Assembly (NCBI GenBank): GCA_030734395.1
Contig: JAUZTG010000031.1
Span: 1 to 64,000, forward strand
From: Sarocladium kiliense
Lineage: Eukaryota; Ascomycota; Sordariomycetes; Hypocreales; Sarocladiaceae
Direction: 5' to 3'
Length of the DNA: 64,000 bases
In this document: positions 9,433 to 19,435 of the stretch, piece after piece
Layout: each line of letters starts with the position of its first letter
How positions within the stretch are numbered: position 1 is the first letter of the stretch
Program-made: the position numbers and the translations under genes
The notes under the pieces: model-generated
The model's input: only the letters and a program-made list of their open reading frames with translations
Databases searched by the model: none
Told to the model about the DNA's origin: nothing

Positions 9433-12400
9433 CTAGTAACGGAAGCAGACCCTCTCGAAGAAAGCGCTGCTTTTCGCTATCTTGACGAACTCATTGAAGT
9501 TCTTGCCTATTGCACGGTTGACCGCCGCAGTCGGTGAGGGTGCCAGCCTCATCCGACATCGCGGCGGCACTTTCCGGCAGTAGAAGATGTGACTCGGTGC
9601 TTTGCGTCGTCCGCATGAACAAAGGAGCTGCGCGTCTGCGTGTTCAAGCCGCTCGTGGTAGTCCGCAAAGTCGCCATGTTGTGACCTAGCAGCGACGAGA
9701 TGGTGCAGAGTGCCTCGTGGGAGGTTCAGCTCCGGTGGGCATCGTGTTGTGGCTGGGAGCTTGAGGGCTCTGTAGTTTTCTGGCGCGGATTCTTCCCACC
9801 AGACCTGGAACGCGTCCTTCGATCGCTGTCTGGCGGCTCGGCGCAGGTATGCCAAGGTTGGGAGAGCGCCTGTTGGGGTTGCCTCGAGGCATCCAGCCTT
9901 TGCCAAGGCGTCGGCTTCATCGTTACCAGGAATCCCTGTATGGCCTGGGACCCAGCGAACTGTTGTGGCACCGTGTGCGGCAGCGAGGTCTTGGAACTCG
10001 ATGAAGATGTCTTGTGAGGAGTCGGAGGGTTTGCCGCGTAGGCACCTGGCCGCGGCAATGTTGTCGAGACATACGATGATTGGTGTCGGAGCGGAACTTC
10101 CTTGATGTTCGAGGGCTGCTTTGAGCCCTTCAAGGGCGCCGGTGGCCTCGGAGTCGAAGACCTCAGCTAGGCCAAGACGGCCGCAGCCGCGGGCGATTTG
10201 TTGTCCGTCCTGGTGCACGGCGAATCCATAGCCAGCGGCGCCTTCGTTTGTCTTCGAGCCGTCGGAATAGACGACCAAGGTAAGTGATGGTAGGTCTTGG
10301 AGCCAGTCCCGGAAATCTGCGGCTGTGTCCTTTTTAGATGCTGTCTGAAGAGGTTCTTGTTTGCTTGGGCAGTGCTGTAGCAGCACCGGTCTCTTGCAAC
10401 TCGGCAAGAGCTCATTGGTCCTGCGAAGGCGTGTCCGAGGGGCTGCAGGTGTTTGTTGATACTTTCGCTTGATTAGCCTGATGATCGGTGGCGTGATGGC
10501 CGTGCGAGTGCGGGAGGCGAGCGGGTGCGCTGCGTCGAGCCCCTTGAGACGAGCTGCAAATCGCAAGCGCGATGCTTCCAGCAGTTGTGCAACTGGTGGG
10601 ATGCCACTCTCCCGGTGCAAGGTGGCTATCGGTGTAGTTCTCCACACCGGTAGTACAGCTCTCATAGATTGCTTGAGGCATTTGTTCATCTTCTTGATCA
10701 GGGACTTTACTCTGGTTGATACGCCTTTCGATGGCTGCGACCACGACGGGCGCGTCAAGCCTGGGTACCACGCTTCAGCTCCGAAGAGGAGGACTGGCTC
10801 GACGCATGCCCGCACGGCCTGTCTCACGAGTGACGGGCGAGGTCCATGTTTTGTGTTTGTGAGGCCACGCAGATGGCGTGCCACATTTTGCGCCTTGGCC
10901 GTCCACTTCTCAACGTGTGTCTTGAAGGATAGTGTCCTGTCGAGCCAGATCCCGAGCCACCGCATCGCGGCTTCGGGCCGCTTTACCATCTCGCCGTGCC
11001 TCACCGGAGGGGGTTCCCTTTTTATGGGCTTCCTGGAGAAGTGCATGACTTCCGTTTTGTCGGGGTCGAAGGAGACGCCGTTCGCAGCGCCCCAACTGGC
11101 CAGTTCATCGATTCTCTGAGCTGCTTCAGCAGCCGTTGCCTCGAGTGAGTCGCCGATGCACAGGATCGCCGTGTCGTCGGCATACCCGAAGCGGCCTTGC
11201 GCATTGCCCAAACGATAGATCGGCTCAGTGTAGAGCAGGAAGAGGATCGGGGACGTAGGGGACCCCTGCGGCAGGCCGCATTGCAGAGGTGTTGAGGGTG
11301 TCGTTATGTCTTGGTATCTGATGCGGGCTGACCGGTCGCTCATGAACGAGTGAACCCACCGTGCGATGTGCTCCGGCCAGCCTTGTTCCCGGAGTCTTGC
11401 TGTAAGGCGGTTTCGCATCACAGTGTCGAAAGCGCCCTGAATATCCATGGTGACAAGCGTCACGACCTGATCTCTGGCGAAAGCTTCTTCTATGTCGTGT
11501 ACGAGGGCAGCGACAAGGTCGACCGCTGACCGCTTAGGCAAGGCTCCGCTTTGTTGCGGATGCAGGACGCCGTGGTGTATAGATGCCCAGGCTAGCCTCC
11601 CAGCGATGAGGCGTTCCAGGCCTTTCCCGAGGCATGAGAGGAGGGAAATAGGTCTCCAGGAGCGTGGGGAGGTGAGATCCCGTCGCCCCGGTTTCGGGAT
11701 CATAACGACTTCAGCCTCGCGAAATGCTTTTGGGTGATAGCCCGCCGATAGGCATTCCCGAAAGAGGGTGCAGACGTGTTCCGCGATGGCGTGCCAGGAC
11801 GCACGTAGTAGCTTGACCGTGATGTTGTCTGCTCCTGGTGATGTGTTCCCGGCTCGCAGAATGGCGTCCTTCACTTCTTCAGGTGTCACTTCTGTAGAGA
11901 AGGGAACTTTCCTGGGCGGGTCAATGGACTCCCAGGGGTCCAGTATATCGTTCTCAGAGGTACGTCGCTCCAAGGTGGCGCGTCTCAGTGCCTCGGCCTT
12001 CTCCTGTTGCGACTCGTATACCACGTCACCGACTTGTAGCGGTGGAGGCTGGAAGGGTCCAGGTGATTTGATCCACCTTGCCGCCTTGAAGATGGAGGAG
12101 CTGTCGGAGAGATTGTCGATAAGCTCGCGCCAGTACCTTCTCTTTTCTTTTCGAACAACGCGTTGGAAATCCCTTCTGGCCATCTGGGCATCTTTGCAGA
12201 AGCCCAGCGGGTAGGCCCTCCTGATCGCTCGGTATTTGGCCGCAGCGGAGGCGCATTCCTCTGTCCACCAGGGTGCGCTTCTGCCTTTCTTGTGTGCTGG
12301 TCGTCCCGCAGCCTTGACAGCCTTTTGGAGGATCGTCACAAGGTCAGATGCCAATGTGTCGAGCTCTTCGTGGGTAGATGTATTGATCGGCACATTTCTG

Positions 12401-13167
12401 ACCGTAGCTTCGACAATCTCCACGAAACGCTTTACCTCCTCATCAGAGGAAAGTCGGACTCGATTAGTTTGTGCTGATGGAAAGCGCAGCTCGGGGAGGA
12501 GCACGCTTAGTGTGAAGTGGTCGGAGCTGGTAGCCAGGTGGTCCTCAATGGTGGCCTCGGCTAGATCGATATTGCTGAAAGCCAAGTCTATCGTGTTGCC
12601 CCGTGGGTTGGTAGGCACGTCGATCTCGTTCAGCAGAGCCAGACCGCTGTGTGATGCCCAGGAGGCGATTGCCTCGCCTCGGTGTTGCGGGCGACCTGTC
12701 TGCCAAGTGGGATGCTTTGCGTTGAAGTCGCCTGCCACCAAGCATTTTGGGGGGACGGGCCATTGTAGTAGGGTCTCAAGAGCGGCGTCGTAGCCTGGTT
12801 GCCGGTAAAAGTTGACTAGTGTAATGTCGTTCACTTTGAGCCAGAGTATGTCTCTTGACATTGCTGGGCGGACTTGATCTGCCAGGAGGCTGGGCCGTCT
12901 CCTGACATATGTCATGACCCTGGGTCGAGTGTCTGTGTTGATCCAGTGATCAACAGGGGAAAAGGTATCGTAGGAAGGATGCGTCTTGGTGAGACATTTA
13001 TCCCTTATGATTGCTGTCCAAGGCTCTTGGAGAAGAACGATGTCGTATTGTTCGGTGTCGGCAAGGGCGAGGGCACAGTCGTGCGCGGGTGGGCTCTTGC
13101 CGACGTTTGCTTGGAAGATCCTAAGGCTTCCTCGTCCATCTCTATTCATGCGCGGCCATCTCGTCAT
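9433..13167 (-). CDS. LINE 1 ORF2: endonuclease / reverse transcriptase / RNase H
   Basis: An uninterrupted 1244-residue polyprotein. Residues about 15-240 form an APE-type endonuclease (LRIFQANVG, VLLQEPW, LVAGDFNAKHPTW, SSDHFTLSV) that nicks the target. Residues about 430-700 form the reverse transcriptase, with SPGADNIT, RPISLLSCLGKGLE, QGSPTSPILF and the catalytic YADDTAIL. Residues about 950-1090 form an RNase H with its acidic residues in place (VVYSDGS, SEATGALEG, CLDNIAAAR, GNDEADALA). The C-terminus has a CSC-x8-H-x4-C zinc-binding motif. The start codon overlaps the ORF1 stop as ATGA (13164-13167), which suggests termination-coupled reinitiation. Confidence 0.95.
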   Translation of the reverse strand: MTRWPRMNRDGRGSLRIFQANVGKSPPAHDCALALADTEQYDIVLLQEPWTAIIRDKCLTKTHPSYDTFSPVDHWINTDTRPRVMTYVRRRPSLLADQVRPAMSRDILWLKVNDITLVNFYRQPGYDAALETLLQWPVPPKCLVAGDFNAKHPTWQTGRPQHRGEAIASWASHSGLALLNEIDVPTNPRGNTIDLAFSNIDLAEATIEDHLATSSDHFTLSVLLPELRFPSAQTNRVRLSSDEEVKRFVEIVEATVRNVPINTSTHEELDTLASDLVTILQKAVKAAGRPAHKKGRSAPWWTEECASAAAKYRAIRRAYPLGFCKDAQMARRDFQRVVRKEKRRYWRELIDNLSDSSSIFKAARWIKSPGPFQPPPLQVGDVVYESQQEKAEALRRATLERRTSENDILDPWESIDPPRKVPFSTEVTPEEVKDAILRAGNTSPGADNITVKLLRASWHAIAEHVCTLFRECLSAGYHPKAFREAEVVMIPKPGRRDLTSPRSWRPISLLSCLGKGLERLIAGRLAWASIHHGVLHPQQSGALPKRSAVDLVAALVHDIEEAFARDQVVTLVTMDIQGAFDTVMRNRLTARLREQGWPEHIARWVHSFMSDRSARIRYQDITTPSTPLQCGLPQGSPTSPILFLLYTEPIYRLGNAQGRFGYADDTAILCIGDSLEATAAEAAQRIDELASWGAANGVSFDPDKTEVMHFSRKPIKREPPPVRHGEMVKRPEAAMRWLGIWLDRTLSFKTHVEKWTAKAQNVARHLRGLTNTKHGPRPSLVRQAVRACVEPVLLFGAEAWYPGLTRPSWSQPSKGVSTRVKSLIKKMNKCLKQSMRAVLPVWRTTPIATLHRESGIPPVAQLLEASRLRFAARLKGLDAAHPLASRTRTAITPPIIRLIKRKYQQTPAAPRTRLRRTNELLPSCKRPVLLQHCPSKQEPLQTASKKDTAADFRDWLQDLPSLTLVVYSDGSKTNEGAAGYGFAVHQDGQQIARGCGRLGLAEVFDSEATGALEGLKAALEHQGSSAPTPIIVCLDNIAAARCLRGKPSDSSQDIFIEFQDLAAAHGATTVRWVPGHTGIPGNDEADALAKAGCLEATPTGALPTLAYLRRAARQRSKDAFQVWWEESAPENYRALKLPATTRCPPELNLPRGTLHHLVAARSQHGDFADYHERLEHADAQLLCSCGRRKAPSHIFYCRKVPPRCRMRLAPSPTAAVNRAIGKNFNEFVKIAKSSAFFERVCFRY

Positions 13168-14795
13168 AAGCTCGGCGCGGGTTCATGTTGTCGGCGTCTC
13201 TTGAGACGAGAGGCTATTGCCTCAGGCTCTGTTGCCTCGGGCTCTATGGTGGTTGCCACTACGATACATGACGGCGAGGAGACCGTCATCTCATCGACAG
13301 GGCTTGCGGGCCGAGTGGTCTGGCCAGGCACTGCTTCTTGATCGATCCGCGGCTCGGTCTCCCCGCCATCAGGCAGGGCTTGCCCACGATTGCCCCGTGA
13401 CTCAGGATTCTTCTGATAGAATAGTTCTCTGCCGATCTTTCGGATCGCGACTTTCTGTTCCCTGGTCAGGTATCGTAGCATTCCATGCACCCTCTTGGGC
13501 CGTGCGAGGCAGTTGGTGGTGTCATCGGCTTCATGCGGTGCGAGGCAGTTGATGCACTGGGTCGGCGTGCTGCAATTTTCTGTCCCATGGGCAGGCTTGC
13601 CGCAGGTCTTGCAGATCGGTAGTCGTTTGCAACCTCGCGGGCCGTGGTAGCCCCAGCAGACAGTGCATTGTCTTGGCGGCTGTGGTTTGTTGATGAGTAT
13701 AGCGTGAGAGCTCGTTCCAAATAGGGTCCAGGGACGTTTCGTCGGTTCCGTGAAAGACACAATGAGGGTCTTGGATGGGAGTTCGTTGGAGTCGTGACGG
13801 GATGGTTTGACACTTACAGGCTCGAGGCCTGTCTGGCATTTGATTTCGTCTAAGGTGGCTGTGTCGTAGTTCACTTCATTGCCTTGTAAGTCTGTAAGTC
13901 GACGAGGGCAGTTGGGCACAATATATTTGTACCACTTCTGGCTAGCCTCAACATTGATCGCGCCCAGTTCACGGGACCAGTCTTCTTTCTGTCGGAGTAA
14001 TTTGTCACGGGTTGCTGCGTCAGCTGCGCGAATCGCCCAGCCGGAAGCAACCGGGATGGCATGAATTAGTTGAGGGTTTATGCCTGTCTTTTGCGCAACA
14101 TGCGTTCGGATTGCGAAGCTGGTTTGTGTTCTAGCCTGTGCTTCGGGCTCAAGTCGCACGAAGACCCGGAGATCTTCAGCGGGGCGCACGAATGGAGTAG
14201 GTCCATGGGGATGTGGGAGGTTCTGTTTCTGGTGTTGATGGTGGGGGCGGACTTCAGGGGTTACAGCTGGGAGAGTGCCAGTTGACGAGCCGGCGACGAC
14301 GCTGCTGTATGTCGGTATTAGCGATGGTGTAGTCGTGTTCAGGACCTGGTTCCAGTAGTCTAGAAAGTTGGCTGAAAAGCGCTGAGCAAAGTCCCGTTCC
14401 TGCTTGGACGTGAATTGTTTCGCTGTCTCCTCAAAGGCTGTACAGAAGGCTCTGAAGACGGTAAGCTTGGTGTTGTAGGCTTCGGTGTGTGCTTGGGCAA
14501 GCTGGTTAGCTGAGTCCGCAATGCTTATTGGTTGGCCCTCTCCTTGTGGCGCCTGATTCGGAAGAGCATTAAAGGTAGCGTGCTGCGGTCCCGTGACTAC
14601 GGCAGCGGTGATCCGGTTGGTGGGTGATGATGGTGTCTGAGCCGGCTGTGGCTGTCGCCTTGGTAGAGCAGTGATTGGCCGCTCGACCGCAGGAACGCTT
14701 CTACGTAGTAGGGCCGCACGCGCCCTTTGAGGTGTGATGACTTCCCACGTGAGGCCATTTGGGAATGCTTCAGGGCCGGGCGTGGCAGCTGCCAT
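13164..14795 (-). CDS. LINE 1 ORF1: gag-like nucleic-acid-binding protein
   Basis: The first in-frame ATG is at 14795 and gives 543 residues; a TTG-initiated extension to 14846 is possible but unnecessary. The N-terminal half is low-complexity and Pro/Gln/Thr-rich, with a helical stretch (about FCTAFEETAKQFTSKQERDF). The C-terminal half has clustered zinc knuckles (CTVCWGYHGPRGC, CKTCGKPAHGTENC, CINCLAPHEADDTTNC). Such ORF1 proteins coat the element RNA and accompany it to the nucleus. It ends four bases into ORF2. Confidence 0.92.
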   Translation of the reverse strand: MAAATPGPEAFPNGLTWEVITPQRARAALLRRSVPAVERPITALPRRQPQPAQTPSSPTNRITAAVVTGPQHATFNALPNQAPQGEGQPISIADSANQLAQAHTEAYNTKLTVFRAFCTAFEETAKQFTSKQERDFAQRFSANFLDYWNQVLNTTTPSLIPTYSSVVAGSSTGTLPAVTPEVRPHHQHQKQNLPHPHGPTPFVRPAEDLRVFVRLEPEAQARTQTSFAIRTHVAQKTGINPQLIHAIPVASGWAIRAADAATRDKLLRQKEDWSRELGAINVEASQKWYKYIVPNCPRRLTDLQGNEVNYDTATLDEIKCQTGLEPVSVKPSRHDSNELPSKTLIVSFTEPTKRPWTLFGTSSHAILINKPQPPRQCTVCWGYHGPRGCKRLPICKTCGKPAHGTENCSTPTQCINCLAPHEADDTTNCLARPKRVHGMLRYLTREQKVAIRKIGRELFYQKNPESRGNRGQALPDGGETEPRIDQEAVPGQTTRPASPVDEMTVSSPSCIVVATTIEPEATEPEAIASRLKRRRQHEPAPSL

Positions 14796-14925
14796 CGCCG
14801 CGGCCAGAGGCTGCGCGGAGCGTGGATTGGGCTTTTCGTGGTGCAATTGTTAGGCAAATGTATGTGGGATAAGGCTACTTTCTTAACAGCAGCGTGCCAA
14901 GAAAGTATGATGACAAAGGAAGGTG

Positions 14926-14938
14926 TAGTTACGTTTGT
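14926..14938. repeat. Target-site duplication, 5' side of LINE 1
   Basis: This is the second perfect copy of TAGTTACGTTTGT. It fixes the 5' end of the element at 14925. Confidence 0.85.
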
Positions 14939-15347
14939 AAGAGCGGATAATACGAAGGTATAGGGTAGGGGGACCTACAATCCAAGCATCCAGTCAACTG
15001 GGCTCTGATTTGGTACTCCGGTGTAGTCCGTAAGTGGACACTACAATGAGTCTGCAAGTGTCTGTACCAGCCGTTCAGTGCTCATTTTCTTGGTTTGAGG
15101 GTGGTCGTCAACTTTAGCAACTCGAACATCAACCTACTTACAGTAACCCTAGCAGTGTTAAGCCATTTCAACCTTCAACCATGTGCATCGGGTTGGTTCA
15201 CTCCTGCAGTCACCACCTTAAGCGCCCGTCGTATGCGGGCGTGTAGCCGTGCGGTCGCGGCTTAGGCTCATCCCTGCCCAACAACATCCTCCAACGATTA
15301 AGTCTTATCCTCACTCATCCTAGTCAGCGATTCGGTGACTTGGTACG
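14939..15347. other. Intergenic; promoter side of the BTB gene
   Basis: No gene is supported. The segment separates the LINE from the BTB gene start at 15348. Confidence 0.4.
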
Positions 15348-16369
15348 ATGAAGCAGCCGTCATTCGAGAGGTACGTTAGTTAATACAGTAGCATCAACGA
15401 GCTCTACTCATTATGTCGCAGCATAGCCACCGGGCGACCGCTGTGCTTCAAGGTCGGCCCAAAGAAGAGAGAGTTCTTCATGCACTCTTCTCTTGTAGGC
15501 GCCCTGTCGCCACCGCTCAATCAGCTTGCGAATGGCCCCTGGACTGAGTCGGCGGGCGCTATGGTGGAATGGGAGAAGGTCGAGGAGGCGACCTTCGTGC
15601 ACTTTTGCCAATTCGCCTACACCGGCACTTACCGTGTGGAAAGCACACCTGACGTCAGGTAAACTCCCCACCTGAACTAGAGAGCAGATGTGTACCAACC
15701 TCAGAAAATAGGGTCGATCTAGCAACAGCATCGGTGACACTTGGTGATGACGCGGACGCTGCAGAAACAACACCTCCGGTACCCAGGTCTGGGTCGCAGC
15801 CGCAAGCGAATTTCGGCTTGGATGAATGGGACCTCCAGACTAGGTCAATGAGTAAGAGGGACAAGAAGAAGAAAAAGAAGCAAGGCTCATTGTTCGGCTC
15901 AAATGGAGTCATAGAGGAGGAAGAGACATTCTCTGAACAATTTACATCCATCTTCCAGCAGATCCTAGCAGAGAAATGCCCAACGAACAGCTCTTCACGC
16001 AACTCCCCCGAAGCGGCTACCTCTGAGGTCACAAGATGCTACTCTCACAGCGACGTCTTCCTCGCCCATGCTCGCCTATACGTCTTCGCCGACTGCTACC
16101 AAGTCGACAGCCTCGCTGACCAGGCACTTTGCAATTTGCATAAGGCATTAACGACGAATGACGTTCAGCACAGTGATATTGTGGATATCACAGAGTTCTT
16201 CGTTAGCACGGAGATCCCTCATGCGCTGAGAGAGGTGATACTGGCGTATATCGCGAGTAAAGCGAGTTCGGTCTGGGGTAATGGGAGATTTCGGAAGTTG
16301 GTGTTGCAGGATAGTGACATGATGGCCGAGCTACTAGACCTGATCATGCAAGCGGCCATGGTCGAATAG
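15348..16369 (+). CDS. BTB/POZ-domain protein
   Basis: Three exons (15348-15370, 15422-15658, 15712-16369) join in frame to 305 residues. The introns are 51 and 53 nt with GTACGT and GTAAAC donors. The acceptor of intron 2 is AATAG at 15711; the nearer CTCAG would put a stop in frame. The BTB fold is split: LCFKVGPKKREFFMHSSLVG and EEATFVHFCQFAYTGTY lie in exon 2. Its helical end (HARLYVFADCYQVDSLADQALCNLHKAL) is in exon 3, after a charged insert with a six-lysine run (KRDKKKKKKQG). Fungal BTB proteins of this type are presumed protein-interaction or Cul3-adaptor factors; the partner is unknown. Confidence 0.85.
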
Positions 16370-17302
16370 TCAACTCTGCCGGGACGAGTTGGACCAAGTT
16401 CAGATCTTTTCTATCAATTTCAGGAGAGCCTTAGTTAGGGATTCCTTTAGTTGAAGCCATTGTTCTTTGGGCATGAGGCAAACATTCCTGCGTGTCCACT
16501 CCACTCGGCCAATGCCGATTCAGGTTGGGAAAACGGGCACCGCCGTTTTGCTCGACAGCCTCACCACCTTCGCCCGCCACTGTTCTCCTAAGTAGCTGAC
16601 CCTGCGTCGAACTCGCCCAGAACACTATAGCAAGCCAACGAGCTTGCTGAAGTCAAGGCAGCTGAGCAAACAATTGCCGAGCCGAGCCAGCCTATTCTCG
16701 CGGCCAGGTGAAACCAGCTTGACTGGAGGGGTAAAGGAATACGCATTCCGAAGTCCGGACTACTTACCTATCTCTTTTTCATCTGCCTTATGATTGAGCT
16801 ACTGTATGATGAAAAAGCATCTTCTAAACATTACTACAGTACTCTCACTCTAGATTTTGGAGTCAACCCCGCCGAACGATATGAAGACAGTAATTAAACC
16901 CTACGTCCTGTTGCACATTTACCCAGTATCCAGATACCATGCCTGCTATGATCAAAATAGCTTGGGATGGACTGTTTGAGGTTCCTCATTGTTGGCCGAG
17001 CTCTAGTTTCATGGTTCTTTGCTTCCTCTAGGTCCAATTGTGGTCGGATCCACTTCAGGACGATTCTCGAATCCAGGTTCGGGCTGTGTGTCAAGCGAGG
17101 GGCCAACCTCGCAATATTCAGCATCTCTCCGACTGTGACCGATCTTTAAGCGTCTCGTAGGCGACCCATTTGCGACCAGAAACGCTCTTTGTGAAACGGG
17201 AATCCTTCTGACCGACCCGGGAGCCCTACGTTTTCACCAGAAGAGCCTCTGAGTCTCCCACGACCTACAATACTTTATAGCATTCCTCTATGGCCAAATG
17301 GA
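16370..17302. other. Intergenic between convergent genes, nothing recognised
   Basis: This 930-nt stretch lies between the 3' ends of the BTB and cyclin genes. Only short unsupported frames were found. Confidence 0.4.
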
Positions 17303-18143
17303 CTAATTCATAGAAGATTCAGCGATCTGCCCTGGTACAAAACTGGGATGTAGCCAAATATTCCAGCACTCAACCATCTTCAAAGTAGGGCCAAGTGCGT
17401 TGACTACCAGCTCGCTCATACAACATTCCCCCTCGCCATCTTCGTATAGTTGAAGGCTATCAGACCTTGCATAGTGCCTGAATAGCTTCAGACATTCCTC
17501 TGCGACATAAGTGAGCCCAAGATGCTCTGCCAGTGACCTCACAGTGGTACGTGTAAGCTTGAAGACAAATACGTCAGAACCCTGAGGCGGCAACATGTCG
17601 ATACTAGCCTTGATGGGCACGACCGTATCTTGTAAGGTCATTGTCGCCAGCACCCATCTTGTATGCATCAAAGGGGTAGGACATTTTGAGATGTCTTCTT
17701 TCAATGCCGCAATTATGCTAGGATTGCTGTGTGCTGTCCTGATAGTTAGCGAAAAACGGAGATCTAGAACTCTACCGGTATAACTCACCCTCAATCTCAC
17801 TAAGCCAGCGCAGTTCGTCGTCTCTGACACGAAGATCCCAATTCAGCCATTTCAGAATGTACCTCTCGATTTGGTTAACGTCTTTAATGGTGAAGTTAAT
17901 CAGGTTAGGTCCTCTAGGTAGCCTCTTGTGCCACCAGGCGTTCTTCACCTCGTCGTCATATATCACCTTGCGAGCGATCATGAGTAGCGCAAGAATGAGT
18001 CCATGCGTGTTTGAGAGTCTGATAGTGTTCCGTGATTGTGGCCTCGGCCTCAGGCGTACTAAGTAGGAAAGGACGTACAGCAACGGGACCAGCGGGACGT
18101 TCGCGGATTTGACAAGGTCCTCGACGAATTTATCTGTGGACAT
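17303..18143 (-). CDS. Cyclin-like protein (PHO80/PCL type)
   Basis: Two exons (17789-18143 and 17303-17733) are joined across a 55-nt intron to give 261 residues. The N-terminal half reads as a cyclin box: FVEDLVKSANVPLVPLLYVL, then SYLVRLRPR, HGLILALLMIARKVIYDDEV and FTIKDVNQIERYILKWLNW. This follows the PHO80/PCL cyclin arrangement, in which the cyclin binds a Pho85-type kinase to control phosphate or cell-cycle outputs. The second exon (HSNPSIIAALKEDISKC onward) extends beyond the box with a second helical region. The correct acceptor is GACAG at 17734; the CAG six bases earlier would break the frame. Confidence 0.75.
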
Positions 18144-19435
18144 GAGATATGGACGCCGTGGAATCTAGAGTCAGGGTGTCAGTCTTGTAGAGCGCAATTC
18201 TCGCGAGAGGAACGTACCACCAACTCTGCCTCATGGGCAAGCAGGGCTATCAGAAACATCGAGACCGGCTGGTGTGCTAGTGCATACAAAGAAGCTTCCT
18301 GTGGCCGACGCATGGCGTTAGTGGAACAGAATTGTTTGGAACAGAACCATGAATGGAGCAGAAAGTCTGGAGAATTTTCGCATCACCCATATTTTGCCCC
18401 TGGGCGAGCTTTAGGTTTATATATGTCGAATCGCAACGGTCAAAGCAGAGAGCGGGAAACTAGGGCGGTCGGCAACGTCGATGTCTGGGTATCCCGTGTT
18501 CAGTTCTCCATTTCGCAGGCTGCGGTCGTGCTACATGAGCTTTGTCCTCCGAAATTGATGGCCAGAAAGTCATTGACCTATGGAGCTACAGGTAGGGCTC
18601 GGATTGGCTGATCGATGGCCTTTGGCAGGTTGATGCAGCCCTAGAGGGTTTGGCCTTTGAGTTTCATTGAGTTGATCAGTGCGATATTGCTAGCCAATCG
18701 GAGCGAGCCCATGCATGAGCAATACCATCAGCTTATTACATGCCATTGGATCGTCTGGCACACGGTTATCTTCTGTGCCGGCTGCCCTTGAAAGCAATTT
18801 CAAGATCTGTTCCGAACGTAACTATGAGATCGATCGTTACTGTACAAGATCACGCAAGTGATATGCCTGACATGTCCACATTAACTTGTAGCACCTAACT
18901 TCACATACGTTCTACCTAGAATCTCCTGATGGCAAGAGTTTTCGTCCCTGTCAGCGATTTCTAGTCGCTTGAAAGAAGTCCGCTGCAACAAATAGCATGT
19001 TTCTGTCGAATGCAGTTACGCCAAGGATGGGTGTGCCATGTAAACACATACCATTCATGGTCCCGCTGTGGAAGAGACGCCCCCTGGGGGCGCTGTGGGT
19101 TACGGATCTCAGTGACGATTCGACGGCTTTGACACCGTAACCCTACGCTAGACGTCCGTGAACAGGGCAGTAATCAACATTCCCTAAGTATTAGTCGATG
19201 TGAACGAGCCGTCGTGGCTGCAGCCTGCACGTGATTGGGTTGAACCCGAACTTCGATATCATTGGTCTTTCCGCGGCGGGGGAATCCGAGACATGCTGCA
19301 AAGCTGGGCACCGGCCTGCTTCCAAGGCATCGACTACATTGGTCTTCACCGCCTCCGACTTTTCAGTGTTTACCTGTGGTATTGCTACTTCCGAACTGCA
19401 AGCGAGAACTTCAAGCGAGAACTCGAGAGTGCACC
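18144..19435. other. Intergenic region upstream of the SET gene
   Basis: No gene is supported on either strand. It contains dispersed repeat copy B (about 19078-19180) and presumably the promoters of the leftward cyclin gene and the rightward SET gene. Confidence 0.4.
19078..19180 (+). repeat. Dispersed ~110-bp repeat, copy B
   Basis: This is the partner of copy A near 4.8 kb, in the same orientation. It has the same C/G block followed by CGCTG and the same end GAACAGGGCAGTAAT. It lies about 255 bp before the SET gene ATG. Confidence 0.55.

Larger units (their letters stand above)
8986..14925 (-). mobile_element. LINE 1: full-length Tad-like non-LTR retrotransposon
   Basis: A 5.94-kb element lies on the minus strand between perfect 13-bp direct repeats. 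In its own direction it has a short 5' leader (about 130 nt to the first ATG of ORF1), ORF1 (gag-like), ORF2 (endonuclease, reverse transcriptase, RNase H), and about 450 nt of 3' UTR. It ends in a pentanucleotide tail of three ACTTA units (8986-9000) instead of poly-A. Both ORFs are open. ORF order, EN-RT-RNH domain content and the CCHC knuckles place it in the Tad group of fungal LINEs. Intact reading frames and a perfect target duplication point to a recent insertion. Nothing inside looks C-to-T degraded. Confidence 0.93.

Noticed and set aside
9700..14300. Many plus-strand open frames inside LINE 1
   Set aside because: They are antisense to two well-supported long ORFs and have no motifs; GC-rich codon use opens the opposite frames.
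19262..19435. N-terminal extension of the SET protein
   Set aside because: It would start at a non-ATG codon; the ATG at 19436 has a strong context and the family region begins soon after it.
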